NCBI RefSeq assembly: GCF_042432905.1
Contig: NZ_JBHLWI010000001.1
Location: 124,001-188,000, forward strand
Length of the DNA stretch: 64,000 nt
Reading direction: 5' to 3'
Source of the DNA: Fontibacter flavus
GTDB taxonomy: Bacteria > Bacteroidota > Bacteroidia > Cytophagales > Cyclobacteriaceae
The position numbers and the translations under genes are program-made. Each line of letters opens with the position of its first letter. The first letter of the stretch is position 1. Shown one piece after another: positions 1-8,422 of the stretch. Below the pieces are notes generated by a model. It made no database searches, was not told the origin of the DNA, and worked only from the letters and a program-made list of their open reading frames with translations.

Positions 1-305
1 TTGCAGATATTGGAGACAACAAAACCTATGTTTATGACATTGAAGAAGATGGATACCTCAAAAACAGAAGATTATTCGTCGAAATGGGTTCTGATGGCAT
101 GACTATAGATAACCGTGGCAACGTCTATCTTACAGGAAAAGGAGTTACCGTATTCAACCCTAAAGGTGAGAAGATAGCACATATCCCCGTAGAAGAAAAT
201 TGGACTGCTAATGTAGTCTTTGGTGGTACAGAAAGAAAAACCCTGTTTATCACAGCAATGGGAGCAGTATACACCTTAAATATGAAAGTAAGAGGTGTTT
301 ACTAA
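1..305 (+). CDS. SMP-30/gluconolactonase-like protein, C-terminal part
   Basis: The open frame runs in from the window edge (frame starting at base 3) and ends at TAA 303-305, so only about the last 100 residues are seen. The readable part (D-I-G-D-N-K-T-Y-V-Y-D, then D-G-M-T-I-D-N-R-G-N-V-Y-L-T) resembles the blades of SMP-30/gluconolactonase six-bladed propellers. In those, an S-D-G-M-x-x-D-x-x-G-N-x-Y motif carries the metal-binding Asp. The family hydrolyses lactones or related esters; the substrate cannot be told here. An internal ATG at 84 lies within the fold and is not the true start. Confidence 0.75.
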   Translation, partial: ADIGDNKTYVYDIEEDGYLKNRRLFVEMGSDGMTIDNRGNVYLTGKGVTVFNPKGEKIAHIPVEENWTANVVFGGTERKTLFITAMGAVYTLNMKVRGVY

Positions 306-315
306 CCTACAGATT

Positions 316-366
316 AAAAAAATCCCGCAGCATTTAAAAATCATAATGCTGCGGGATTTTTTCTTT
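316..366. terminator. bidirectional intrinsic terminator
   Basis: A near-perfect GC-cored inverted repeat (AAAATCCCGCAGCAT, 12-nt loop, ATGCTGCGGGATTTT) is flanked by A-runs on one side and T-runs on the other. It lies between two convergent genes and can serve both. Confidence 0.9.
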
Positions 367-377
367 TTAATGACAGT

Positions 378-1088
378 TTATTTGCAATTGCCTTCGGTAT
401 CGCAATAAGCCCCAGAATCACTGGTTGTGATATCCAAAATAGGGTTATTTTTCACATGCTCTTCCCAAGCTTTTCGCAGACTTTCTTCAAAAACCTCCAA
501 TGGTTGGGCACCTGAGATTCCATATTTTCTATCGAATACAAAAAATGGCACACCCCGTACTCCCAACATCCTGGATTCATAAATATCTTGCTCTACTTTG
601 TCAGCATATTCGTTTGAATCCAAGCAAGATTTAACCCTTTCTTTCTCCAGACCAACCTCCATAGCCAAGGAAACAAGTGTTTCCATATCATCGATATTAG
701 CTCCTTCAGTAAAATACGCTTTCAACAACCTTTCCTTCATCGCACCTCCTTTTTCCAAAGACTTAGCCAACTGCAGTACCCTATGGGCATTTTTGGCATT
801 GGCCACAACAGTTTTATCCATTTGATAATGCAAATCTTCGGCTTTAGCCATATCGACTACCTGCTGTGTGATTAGTTTGGTTTGATCCAAACTCCAACCT
901 TTTGTTTCTGAGAGATATTCCAGGGTACTTTTACTAGGATCAGTTACCATATCCGGATTTAATAGAAAACTTTTCCATTCGATTTTTACCTGATCCGAAA
1001 ATTCAAAAGATTTCAATGCCGCTTCAAGCCTTCTTTTTCCGATGTAACAAAATGGACACATGATGTCCGACCAAATTTCTATTTTCAT
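378..1088 (-). CDS. DsbA family oxidoreductase (FrnE-like)
   Basis: This 236-aa protein has a thioredoxin fold with a helical insertion, as in FrnE/2-hydroxychromene-2-carboxylate isomerase-like DsbA members. The redox motif C-P-F-C is at residues 11-14, directly after the first strand, and the cis-proline loop G-V-P-F-F-V-F sits near the C-terminus. There is no signal peptide, so it should act in the cytoplasm, where FrnE proteins are linked to oxidative stress. I chose the ATG at 1088 because the eight extra codons from the ATG at 1112 precede the usual family N-terminus (M-K-I-E-I-W-S-D). Two further cysteines sit in the last ten residues. Confidence 0.85.
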   Translation of the reverse strand: MKIEIWSDIMCPFCYIGKRRLEAALKSFEFSDQVKIEWKSFLLNPDMVTDPSKSTLEYLSETKGWSLDQTKLITQQVVDMAKAEDLHYQMDKTVVANAKNAHRVLQLAKSLEKGGAMKERLLKAYFTEGANIDDMETLVSLAMEVGLEKERVKSCLDSNEYADKVEQDIYESRMLGVRGVPFFVFDRKYGISGAQPLEVFEESLRKAWEEHVKNNPILDITTSDSGAYCDTEGNCK

Positions 1089-1131
1089 CTTATTCCGTTT
1101 ACTTTGGTACATTAATCAAAATCACCACAGA

Positions 1132-1299
1132 ATGGTTCAAAAAAAACGAACAAAAGAATGTCCTTCTTGTGCTATGCAAGTAGATAAAACTGCTGAATTC
1201 TGCCCCATTTGCAATTTTCATTTTCCAAGAAAAAAACTTATTTACCAATGGGTTGCAATTTTATTGGCTTTGTTTTTTCTATTGGTGTTCATCCTGTGA
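1132..1299 (+). CDS. small zinc-ribbon membrane protein
   Basis: This 55-aa product has two C-x-x-C knuckles (C-P-S-C and C-P-I-C, 15 residues apart) that would bind one zinc. One hydrophobic segment of about 20 residues follows at the C-terminus, so it is probably a single-pass inner-membrane protein with its zinc ribbon in the cytoplasm. The start at 1132 is preferred because an upstream in-frame ATG at 1060 would overlap the divergent DsbA gene and add unrelated sequence. Function unknown; it could be a docking peptide for another membrane protein. Confidence 0.65.
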   Translation: MVQKKRTKECPSCAMQVDKTAEFCPICNFHFPRKKLIYQWVAILLALFFLLVFIL

Positions 1300-1390
1300 A
1301 ATTGATGATTTCAAAAGGTTCTTCTATATTAAGTCTAGACTTCAATCAAATATAAAAAACCATCCAGTGAGTACAGCCACAGGATGATTC

Positions 1391-2461
1391 TTACACCATT
1401 TCCAAGTGATTCTTCAAAGAGTCGAGGACGGCATCTGCTACTAAATGATAGAAAACATCTGGATTATTGTCTACCTGTACTGCCTCCAAAGCTTTGTAAT
1501 AGGCCAATCGGGATGTAAGGTCTCCTTTAAGATTGGCAATGGTCAGCCCATGTTTCAGTAAAATCAAATTCATTACTAGCCTGCTGGTACGGCCATTCCC
1601 ATCAATAAAAGGATGGATACTCACCAATCGCTCATGCATTTCTGCTGCCAGAATTACAGGGTGAAGTGTGCTTTTCTGCTGATCATAATGCAGAAAATAT
1701 TCCTCCATCAACTTTTCTAACATAAACGGCTGAGGTGGCACATGCTCGCTTCCGGATATCCTAACTGGCACCTTTCTATATCTTCCGGCATTATCTTTAT
1801 CTATCCCCTTCAGAATTAAATAATGTAACTCCATTAGAACCCTTGGACCGAAATCCATTTTGTCAGATACCAGCTGCTCAATATAAGAAACAGCTTCAGC
1901 ATGGTTTATAGCCTCCAAATGCTCCCTCATTGATTTCCCTCCTATGGTTATCCCTTCATTTACGACCAAGTGAGTCTCTTGAAGGCTAAGCGTATTCCCT
2001 TCAATCCTATTACTCTCATAAGTATAGGACACCATAAAAAACTCCTGCATTTTTTTGAGCTGGGTTTTATTAAGGGGTTTCTTGGAAGACCATTCATACC
2101 TCAATGCATCTATGGCCTTAAGCTTCTCTTTGATGCTCGAACTTAACTCCTGCATCATCAGGGATTGATGACCTGAAAGGTATTCAACCCTGGATTCTGC
2201 TAAAGATAGAATTTCGGCTGCATCTGTCTCGTATTCCACTATCTGATAAATCTTTTCGGCCAGCCATATTTTGCGGATAGGATCAAATGGCAAGCCTAAA
2301 GACAAAGCCAAAGATTTAAGATTATCTTCAGTAGGAAGTCTGATTCCTTTTTCAAACTTGGACACTAATGCCGGATCTATCCCACTTTCAAAAGCAAGTT
2401 GCCTAACAACCCAGCCTTTTTCCTTTCTTTTTTCTGCAATCATTTGGGCCAAATTTTTCAT
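1391..2461 (-). CDS. XRE-type HTH protein fused to a Fic domain
   Basis: This 356-aa protein joins an N-terminal XRE helix-turn-helix (about residues 1-60) to a Fic domain. The Fic catalytic motif H-P-F-I-D-G-N-G-R-T-S-R lies at 283-294 and is intact. A class II inhibitory helix motif, S-N-R-I-E-G (150-155, the S/T-x-x-x-E-G/N pattern), precedes it, so activity is probably auto-inhibited. Fic proteins usually transfer AMP to a hydroxyl side chain; the target is unknown. With a DNA-binding domain the protein may be both a regulator and a modifying enzyme. Its own promoter region carries repeats of the kind such a regulator would bind (2469-2508). No antitoxin gene is seen next to it, consistent with class II Fic proteins that hold their inhibitor in cis. 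Confidence 0.9.
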   Translation of the reverse strand: MKNLAQMIAEKRKEKGWVVRQLAFESGIDPALVSKFEKGIRLPTEDNLKSLALSLGLPFDPIRKIWLAEKIYQIVEYETDAAEILSLAESRVEYLSGHQSLMMQELSSSIKEKLKAIDALRYEWSSKKPLNKTQLKKMQEFFMVSYTYESNRIEGNTLSLQETHLVVNEGITIGGKSMREHLEAINHAEAVSYIEQLVSDKMDFGPRVLMELHYLILKGIDKDNAGRYRKVPVRISGSEHVPPQPFMLEKLMEEYFLHYDQQKSTLHPVILAAEMHERLVSIHPFIDGNGRTSRLVMNLILLKHGLTIANLKGDLTSRLAYYKALEAVQVDNNPDVFYHLVADAVLDSLKNHLEMV

Positions 2462-2468
2462 ACTCGAA

Positions 2469-2508
2469 TTTGTTGACTATTTGTTTGTTGACAAATTTAT
2501 TCAACAAA
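2469..2508 (-). promoter_or_regulatory. candidate self-operator and -7 box of the XRE-Fic gene
   Basis: TTTGTTGAC occurs twice in direct orientation (2469-2477 and 2484-2492), 15 bp apart. An inverted copy, TCAACAAA, lies at 2501-2508. The inverted pair leaves a 9-bp centre, and on the minus strand that centre contains TAAATTTG (2492-2499), a match to the Bacteroidota -7 box TAnnTTTG. The ATG follows about 30 bases on. A repressor on the palindrome would cover the promoter. The element could also affect the divergent aminotransferase gene. Confidence 0.55.
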
Positions 2509-2573
2509 TTTCGGTTTAAGAATTTTTTTTTCAATTTTTTTTCCACAAATTGAAGGGTAATCTCCTCAGCACT

Positions 2574-3839
2574 ATGAAAAAAAGAACTTTCCTTAAAAAT
2601 CTGGCATTATCAGGACTTGCAGGTTCGGCTTCTTTCCAAGCTTTGGCCAAAACTGTTGATGCATATGCGCATATTCCAGCCGAAAAATTAGCAAGTGATG
2701 AGGGTTTTTGGAGAAAAATCAGGGATGGTTACCGATTAAAACCTGATTACATCAATTTGGAAAATGGCTACTATTGTTTTATTCCTAAGGAAATTCTGGA
2801 AAGTTATATCGAAACAATCAGGGAAATCAATTTCCAAGGTTCTTGGTATTTCAGAACCGTACAATGGGACAATAAAGACAAAGCTGCTGCCCGGCTGGCT
2901 GAAATGTTTGGAGGTTCTCCCGATGAAATAGCCATCACAAGAAACGCAACCGAATCCCTGGACATCATCATATCAGGATATCCATGGCAAAAAGGAGATG
3001 AGGCTATTTTTGCACATCAGGACTATGGAAGTATCAAAAACATGTTTGAACTGGCTTCTAGGCGTTATGGTATAATCAATAAAATCGTTGATATTCCAAA
3101 TCACCCAAAATCGGATGAAGAAATAGTTAAAATCTATGAAAATGCCATAACATCAAAAACCAAATTGATCATGGTCAGTCATATGATCAACATTACAGGA
3201 CAAATTCTTCCTGTTAAAAAAATATGCGAAATGGCACATAAGCATGGTGTGGAAGTGATGTTGGACGGCGCACACTGTATAGCTCATTTTGATTTTAAAA
3301 TTGATGAATTGGGATGTGATTATTACGCATGCTCGCTTCACAAATGGTTAAGTGTACCTTTAGGAGCAGGTCTGCTTTATACCAAAAAAGAAAAAATCAA
3401 TCAGATTTGGCCACTCATGGCCCCCTATGAATTAGACCATACCAATATCAAAAATCTCAACCACACAGGGACACACCCTGTAGCCACAGATTTAGCAGTT
3501 AATTATGCAATTGATTATTACAATAAAATTGGACCAAAAAGAAAAGAAGAGAGATTAAGATATCTACAGAGATATTGGTCTGATCAGGTAAGAAATATGC
3601 CAGGAATTGTTTTAAATACTCCCAAAGATCCCGCTAGAAGTTGTGGTATTGCCAATGTCGGCATTAAAGGCATGGATCCCAGTGTCATGGCTAAAACCCT
3701 TCTCGAAAAACATAGGATTTACACTGTGGGAATTGAGTATGCAGGGGTCAATGGTTGCAGAATTACCCCAAATATCTATACCACACCGGAAGAATTGGAC
3801 ACTTTCGTAAAAGCACTAATGGAAATGACAAAAGCATAA
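2574..3839 (+). CDS. class V aminotransferase (isopenicillin N epimerase-like), exported
   Basis: This 421-aa PLP enzyme of the class V aminotransferase/cysteine desulfurase fold has the closest signature match to isopenicillin N epimerase-like proteins. The PLP lysine is K257 in S-L-H-K-W and the pyridine-binding Asp is D231 in L-D-G-A-H. The N-terminus K-K-R-T-F-L-K-N-L-A-L resembles a Tat signal, with KR in place of the twin arginine, and runs into a small-residue stretch ending A-L-A. This suggests export of a folded, cofactor-loaded enzyme. The start at 2574 fits that signal better than the ATG at 2550. Substrate unknown. It is divergent from the XRE-Fic gene and no partner follows. Confidence 0.85.
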   Translation: MKKRTFLKNLALSGLAGSASFQALAKTVDAYAHIPAEKLASDEGFWRKIRDGYRLKPDYINLENGYYCFIPKEILESYIETIREINFQGSWYFRTVQWDNKDKAAARLAEMFGGSPDEIAITRNATESLDIIISGYPWQKGDEAIFAHQDYGSIKNMFELASRRYGIINKIVDIPNHPKSDEEIVKIYENAITSKTKLIMVSHMINITGQILPVKKICEMAHKHGVEVMLDGAHCIAHFDFKIDELGCDYYACSLHKWLSVPLGAGLLYTKKEKINQIWPLMAPYELDHTNIKNLNHTGTHPVATDLAVNYAIDYYNKIGPKRKEERLRYLQRYWSDQVRNMPGIVLNTPKDPARSCGIANVGIKGMDPSVMAKTLLEKHRIYTVGIEYAGVNGCRITPNIYTTPEELDTFVKALMEMTKA

Positions 3840-4095
3840 CCTTAAACCAACATATCATCCAAAGGTGTATGAATAGAATTTAAACTAGTCTTTTGTAGGG
3901 AACCAAACAATTTTTAAATAACTCTGATTGCCCACTAAATAAAATAAATTGAGCATATGGCAAATAATGATACTGCCATACTGGAAATCTTATCCCTAAG
4001 AGTCAAATTACATTTCGGAATTTGCCATAAAAACACCTCGTTATTGTCATTATGAAAATTTAACAAAAGGCATTATTAATTATTCGCACTAACCC
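3840..4095. other. intergenic DNA without recognisable genes
   Basis: This AT-rich stretch lies between the aminotransferase stop and the candidate promoter of the arginine operon. I see no convincing hairpin terminator, repeat or open reading frame in it. Confidence 0.5.
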
Positions 4096-4126
4096 TTGCA
4101 TTTTATTTCAAACCTTTTAACCTTTG
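4096..4126 (+). promoter_or_regulatory. candidate promoter of the arginine operon
   Basis: TTG at 4096-4098 is followed, after 19 bases, by TAACCTTTG at 4118-4126. This resembles the Bacteroidota pattern TTG / TAnnTTTG, with one extra base inside the -7 box. Transcription from here would give a leader of about 250 nt before the first gene at 4383. Confidence 0.35.
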
Positions 4127-4144
4127 CGTACGTTTTCAAAACAA

Positions 4145-4270
4145 ATGCAAAAACTAAACAATATAGCGACGCCAATTTCAAGTGCACCCATGTACACTTC
4201 GGCTTTGTCTATGTTATTTTTGGCTCCTTTGAGGAGGTTTAGAAACAGCTTCAGGGCAATGTCCCTGTAA
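4145..4270 (+). promoter_or_regulatory. candidate arginine-rich leader ORF
   Basis: An ATG-started 41-codon frame lies inside the leader of the arginine operon. Four of residues 30-37 are Arg (R-R-F-R-N-S-F-R, codons AGG, AGG, AGA, AGG) and the stop follows four codons later. A short hairpin (CAGGG/CCCTG, 4252-4267) overlaps the last Arg codon. A second pairing, TGTCCTA (4281-4287) with TAGGACA (4374-4380), would reach the start of the next gene. This is the layout expected of a leader peptide, but I see no T-tract terminator, so it may be chance. Confidence 0.25.
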
Positions 4271-4382
4271 TATCCTTTGGTGTCCTACGTGGATGACCTA
4301 CAATAGCATATTCTTCCCTTTCATTTATTAACCTAGATGCTCTATGAGCAATCAAATATTCATTTATTTCCTTTAGGACAAA

Positions 4383-5060
4383 ATGGAAAACTACTCCTTC
4401 ATTATTCAACCAGCTACTGAAAAGCATTTGCATTATGCAGAGACCATTACCAATGAAATGGAACAATCTGCAAAAGCCAGAGGTACAGGTATCGCAAAGC
4501 GCTCGCCAGAATACATCAAAACCAAGATGCAGGAAGGGAAAGCAGTTATCGCTTTGACCTCAGATGGCGTTTGGGCAGGATTTTGCTATATTGAAGCCTG
4601 GGGGCACGGAAAGTTTGTGGCCAATTCCGGACTAATTGTAAATCCGGAATTCAGAAAATATGGTCTAGCAAGAAAAATCAAAAATGAAATTTTCAAACTG
4701 AGCCAACAAAAATATCCGGAGGCCAAAATATTTGGTTTGACCACTGGGGCAGCCGTGATGAAAATCAATTCAGAGTTGGGTTATATTCCAGTTTCCTATT
4801 CGGACCTTACCGATGATGAAGAATTTTGGAAAGGATGTAACAGCTGTGTGAATGTTGAAATCCTGAAAGCTAAGAACAGGCAAAACTGTCTATGCACGGC
4901 TATGTTATATGACCCATCCAAAAAAGCTAAGACTGAAGAGGTCGCTTTGAGAAAAGATTTCAAAAAGAACCTCAAACTTTTTGAAAGATGGACAAGATTG
5001 AAGAAATCAATTCTGCTGAACATTAAGAAAACCAAGAACAAAACCTTAAGCATATTTTAA
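4383..5060 (+). CDS. GNAT acetyltransferase, likely first enzyme of arginine synthesis
   Basis: This 225-aa protein has a GNAT fold in the first 150 residues. The acyl-CoA loop is R91-K-Y-G-L-A in the expected place after strand 4, and a lysine-rich tail follows. It is the first gene of the arginine operon, and no other candidate for glutamate N-acylation (argA or argJ) is present in the operon. I infer it makes the N-acylglutamate that ArgB phosphorylates. Since the carbamoyltransferase downstream has a succinyl-type residue, the acyl donor could be succinyl-CoA instead of acetyl-CoA. It ends 37 bases before argG. Confidence 0.7.
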   Translation: MENYSFIIQPATEKHLHYAETITNEMEQSAKARGTGIAKRSPEYIKTKMQEGKAVIALTSDGVWAGFCYIEAWGHGKFVANSGLIVNPEFRKYGLARKIKNEIFKLSQQKYPEAKIFGLTTGAAVMKINSELGYIPVSYSDLTDDEEFWKGCNSCVNVEILKAKNRQNCLCTAMLYDPSKKAKTEEVALRKDFKKNLKLFERWTRLKKSILLNIKKTKNKTLSIF

Positions 5061-5097
5061 ATCCGAAAGCTTCAAGGCTTTCCAAAAACGATAAAAG

Positions 5098-6294
5098 ATG
5101 AAAAAAGTAGTATTAGCGTACAGTGGAGGATTGGACACAACATTCTGTGCACTTCACCTTTCCAAAGACCTCGGGTACGAAGTACATGCCGTGCTGATCA
5201 ACACAGGCGGCTTTTCTACAGGCGAATTAAAGGATATTGAAGCACGGGCCAATGGCTTGGGAATAGCTTCTTTTACAATTCTGGATGTCACCAAAACCTA
5301 TTATCAAGAAGTAATCAAATTCTTGGTCTTTGGCAATGTGCTCAAAAACCAAACCTATCCCCTTTCTGTAAGTGCTGAAAGAATTTTACAGGCCAAAACA
5401 CTGGCAGATTACGTCAAAAAAATCGGGGCAAAATCCGTAGCTCACGGAAGTACAGGAGCTGGAAATGATCAGGTACGCTTTGACATGATTTTCCAGACCA
5501 TCATACCAGATATAGAGATCATTACTCCTATTCGGGACCTGAAATTGAGCAGGGAAGAAGAAATAGCCTACCTCAAAAAGCATGGCGTTTCCATGAACTT
5601 CGAAAAGGCTGCTTATTCTATCAACAAGGGCATCTGGGGTACCTCTGTAGGGGGAAAAGAAACCTTAACCTCCAATCAGACGCTTCCGGAAGCAGCATGG
5701 CCTACTCAGGTAAGCAAAAGCGAATCAGAAGAATTAAATCTCGAATTTGAAAAAGGGGAAATCACAGCAGTAAACGGCACCCATTACGATAATCCTATAG
5801 AAGCAATCCTGAAAATCCAGGAATTGGCAGGTCCATTCGGAATTGGAAGAGATGTCCATGTGGGTGACACCATCATCGGAATTAAAGGACGAGTAGGCTT
5901 TGAAGCTGCAGCCCCATTGATCATCATAAAAAGCCATCAGTTGCTTGAAAAACATATTTTGACCAAATGGCAGACTTTCTGGAAAAACCAAATAGCTGAG
6001 TTCTACGGTAACCACTTGCATGAAGGTCACTATCTGGACCCTGTAATGAGAAATTTGGAAGCATTTCTCGAAAGCACCCAGAAGTTTGTGAGCGGCAAAG
6101 TAAAAGTCATGTTACACCCATACCGCTTCCAATTAGTGGGTATCGAATCAAAACATGACCTGATGGCTTCCAAATTCGGAAGCTATGGAGAAATGAACAA
6201 AGGTTATACTGCGGAAGATGTTAAGGGTTTTACGAGAATTTTAGGCAACCAAACTGCCATATTCCATCAAGTCAACTACCATGAAGAAAATTAA
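5098..6294 (+). CDS. argG: argininosuccinate synthase
   Basis: This 398-aa enzyme joins citrulline and aspartate with ATP to give argininosuccinate. The ATP-binding PP-loop S-G-G-L-D-T is at residues 9-14, and the family motif A-H-G-S-T-G-A-G-N-D-Q-V-R-F is complete near residue 116. Length is normal for the family. Its last 14 bases overlap the start of argC, indicating translational coupling. In this operon it acts after removal of the N-acyl group, so gene order does not follow reaction order. Confidence 0.97.
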   Translation: MKKVVLAYSGGLDTTFCALHLSKDLGYEVHAVLINTGGFSTGELKDIEARANGLGIASFTILDVTKTYYQEVIKFLVFGNVLKNQTYPLSVSAERILQAKTLADYVKKIGAKSVAHGSTGAGNDQVRFDMIFQTIIPDIEIITPIRDLKLSREEEIAYLKKHGVSMNFEKAAYSINKGIWGTSVGGKETLTSNQTLPEAAWPTQVSKSESEELNLEFEKGEITAVNGTHYDNPIEAILKIQELAGPFGIGRDVHVGDTIIGIKGRVGFEAAAPLIIIKSHQLLEKHILTKWQTFWKNQIAEFYGNHLHEGHYLDPVMRNLEAFLESTQKFVSGKVKVMLHPYRFQLVGIESKHDLMASKFGSYGEMNKGYTAEDVKGFTRILGNQTAIFHQVNYHEEN

Positions 6295-7249
6295 AACAGC
6301 CATCATTGGCGCTGCAGGCTATACAGGCGGAGAACTACTCCGACTTTTGATACACCATCCTGCATGCGAATTGATGTATATCCACAGCAATAGCCAAAAA
6401 GGCAAAAAGGTAACAGATGTACACCCAGACCTTATCGGGGAAACCGAGCTTGTCTTTACTGATGAAGTGGTCACAGATGGTATTGAAGCTATTTTCTTGG
6501 GGCTCCCGCATGGTCAGACGAAAGGATTTCTGGAAAAGAATCCTTTCCCGGAACAAACAATCATCATCGACCTGAGTACAGATTTCAGAGATGAGAGCAA
6601 TGGTTTCTTGTATGGTCTTCCAGAGATCAATAAACAAAAGCTGCTTACTGCCAAAAAAATCGCCAATCCCGGCTGTTTCGCTACAGGTATCCAATTGGCT
6701 TTGGCGCCTTCCGTGGCAAGGGGATGGGTAAATAATACTATCCACATCTCTGGCATCACAGGAAGTACAGGGGCTGGAAAATCGTTGAGTGACACTACCC
6801 ATTTCAGTTATAGATCCAATAATATGTCGGTCTATAAACTGTTTACGCATCAGCACCTCAAAGAAATCAAACAGACTTTCAGTCAAATCAAAAATACTTT
6901 TGATCAGGAAATCTTATTTGTCCCGTATAGAGGGAACTTTACCAGAGGTATATGGATTACGGCCTACTTTCCTTTTACAGGTGAATTGACAGAGGCTATG
7001 GAGGCATATCAATCCTTTTATCAAGATGCTCCTTTCACTCATATATCGGACTTGGACATTGACCTCAAGCAGGCAATCAACACCAACAAATGCATCATCC
7101 ACCTGAAAAAGGAAAAAGATCAATTGGTCATTTATGCCGCAATTGACAACCTTCTAAAAGGAGCCTCGGGACAAGCTGTTCAGAATTTCAACCTGGCTTT
7201 CGGATTGGATGAAAAATCTGGTCTAAATCTAAAAAGCATCGCATTTTAA
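6281..7249 (+). CDS. argC: N-acyl-gamma-glutamyl-phosphate reductase
   Basis: This 322-aa protein has an N-terminal NADP-binding fold (G-A-A-G-Y-T-G-G-E-L, residues 10-19) and catalytic C132 in the motif N-P-G-C-F-A-T-G. It reduces N-acylglutamyl phosphate to the semialdehyde, the third step of the pathway. It starts inside the last codons of argG and ends 10 bases before argD. Length and motifs are normal for the shorter type I ArgC found in Bacteroidota. Confidence 0.96.
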   Translation: MKKIKTAIIGAAGYTGGELLRLLIHHPACELMYIHSNSQKGKKVTDVHPDLIGETELVFTDEVVTDGIEAIFLGLPHGQTKGFLEKNPFPEQTIIIDLSTDFRDESNGFLYGLPEINKQKLLTAKKIANPGCFATGIQLALAPSVARGWVNNTIHISGITGSTGAGKSLSDTTHFSYRSNNMSVYKLFTHQHLKEIKQTFSQIKNTFDQEILFVPYRGNFTRGIWITAYFPFTGELTEAMEAYQSFYQDAPFTHISDLDIDLKQAINTNKCIIHLKKEKDQLVIYAAIDNLLKGASGQAVQNFNLAFGLDEKSGLNLKSIAF

Positions 7250-7259
7250 CCCGATAATC

Positions 7260-8390
7260 ATGAAATTATTTGATGTTTATCCTCTGATCAATGTTACACC
7301 AGTAAAGGCACTTGGTGCAACTTTATGGGATGATCAGGGCAATGAATACCTTGACCTTTATGGAGGCCATGCCGTTATCTCTGTAGGTCATAGCCATCCA
7401 CACTTCAACAATAGGCTAAAAGACCAATTAGATCAGATGACTTTTTACTCTAATTCTGTCCAGATACCGATACAAAAGCAACTTGCGGATAAACTTGGCA
7501 AACTTTCGGGCTATGAAGATTACAGCCTATTCCTTTGTAATTCCGGTGCCGAAGCAAATGAAAACGCACTGAAGCTTGCTTCCTTTTGTACCGGAAAACC
7601 AGGATTCATCAGCTTTACCGGTGCATTTCACGGAAGAACTGCAGGAGCCGTTGTCTTGACAGATAATCCAAAAATTATAGCCCCATCCAATAGGCGGGAA
7701 GATGCCTACATCCTGCCATGGGGAAATATTGACGCGGTAGAAAAGCAGATGCAACAAGGAAATATAGCAGGAATCATTATTGAAGGAATCCAAGGCGTCG
7801 GAGGAATTCAAGTGCCAGATCCGGACTTCCTGCTTGCAGTAGCAGACTTATGTAAAAAACATCATGCAAAACTTATTCTGGATGAAGTGCAATCAGGTTA
7901 TGGAAGAACAGGAAAGTTTTTTGCACATCAATGGGTGGATGGGCTAAAACCGGATCTAATCACCATAGCTAAAGGAATGGGCAATGGATTCCCTATTGGC
8001 GGCGTACTTATACATCCGGATATCAAGGCTTCACACGGCTTGCTTGGCACCACTTTTGGTGGTAATCATCTAGCATGTGCTGCCGGACTGGGAGTATTGG
8101 AAATCATCGAAAGAGAAAACCTGATGGCACATGCCCAACAAATGGGAGATTTCCTCATCACTGAACTGAACAAAATCCCAGGTATTAAAGAAGTCAGGGG
8201 TAAAGGATTGATGATAGGCATAGACCTTGAAAGTGAGGCAGCACCTGTTCGTTCTGAATTGGTTAATAAATACAGAATTTTCACAGGAAGTTCAGCTGGA
8301 AAACACACCATTCGTTTGCTTCCACCTTTAAATATTGAAATGAATCAACTATCTTCGTTTTTGGATAGTTTAAAGAAAATTTTGAACTGA
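7260..8390 (+). CDS. argD: N-acylornithine aminotransferase
   Basis: This 376-aa class III PLP aminotransferase has the PLP lysine K238 in I-A-K-G-M-G-N-G-F-P-I-G, with D208 (L-I-L-D-E-V-Q) contacting the pyridine ring. It converts N-acylglutamate semialdehyde to N-acylornithine using glutamate. The family accepts both acetyl and succinyl substrates in several bacteria. A small perfect hairpin (TGACCT/AGGTCA, 8388-8405) begins at its stop codon and lies before argF'. It has no T-tract, so it is more likely an RNA-processing or stability element than a terminator. Confidence 0.95.
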   Translation: MKLFDVYPLINVTPVKALGATLWDDQGNEYLDLYGGHAVISVGHSHPHFNNRLKDQLDQMTFYSNSVQIPIQKQLADKLGKLSGYEDYSLFLCNSGAEANENALKLASFCTGKPGFISFTGAFHGRTAGAVVLTDNPKIIAPSNRREDAYILPWGNIDAVEKQMQQGNIAGIIIEGIQGVGGIQVPDPDFLLAVADLCKKHHAKLILDEVQSGYGRTGKFFAHQWVDGLKPDLITIAKGMGNGFPIGGVLIHPDIKASHGLLGTTFGGNHLACAAGLGVLEIIERENLMAHAQQMGDFLITELNKIPGIKEVRGKGLMIGIDLESEAAPVRSELVNKYRIFTGSSAGKHTIRLLPPLNIEMNQLSSFLDSLKKILN

Positions 8391-8422
8391 CCTTCGATGA
8401 GGTCAAACCATTTCATCATATC

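Noticed and set aside
1391..2461. Fic gene as half of a toxin-antitoxin pair
   Set aside because: No small antitoxin gene is adjacent, and the inhibitory S-x-x-x-E-G motif is within the same protein, so a separate antitoxin is not needed.
4117..4300. Minus-strand frame with protein-like sequence (G-Y-Y-R-D-I-A-L-K-L-F-L-N-L-L-K) upstream of the arginine operon
   Set aside because: It is closed by stops on both sides at about 55 codons, has no start codon that fits, and matches no family I know. It could be a gene remnant but I cannot support that.
4251..4466. 71-codon minus-strand ORF over the start of the GNAT gene
   Set aside because: It covers the well-supported GNAT start and has no family features; it is a shadow frame.
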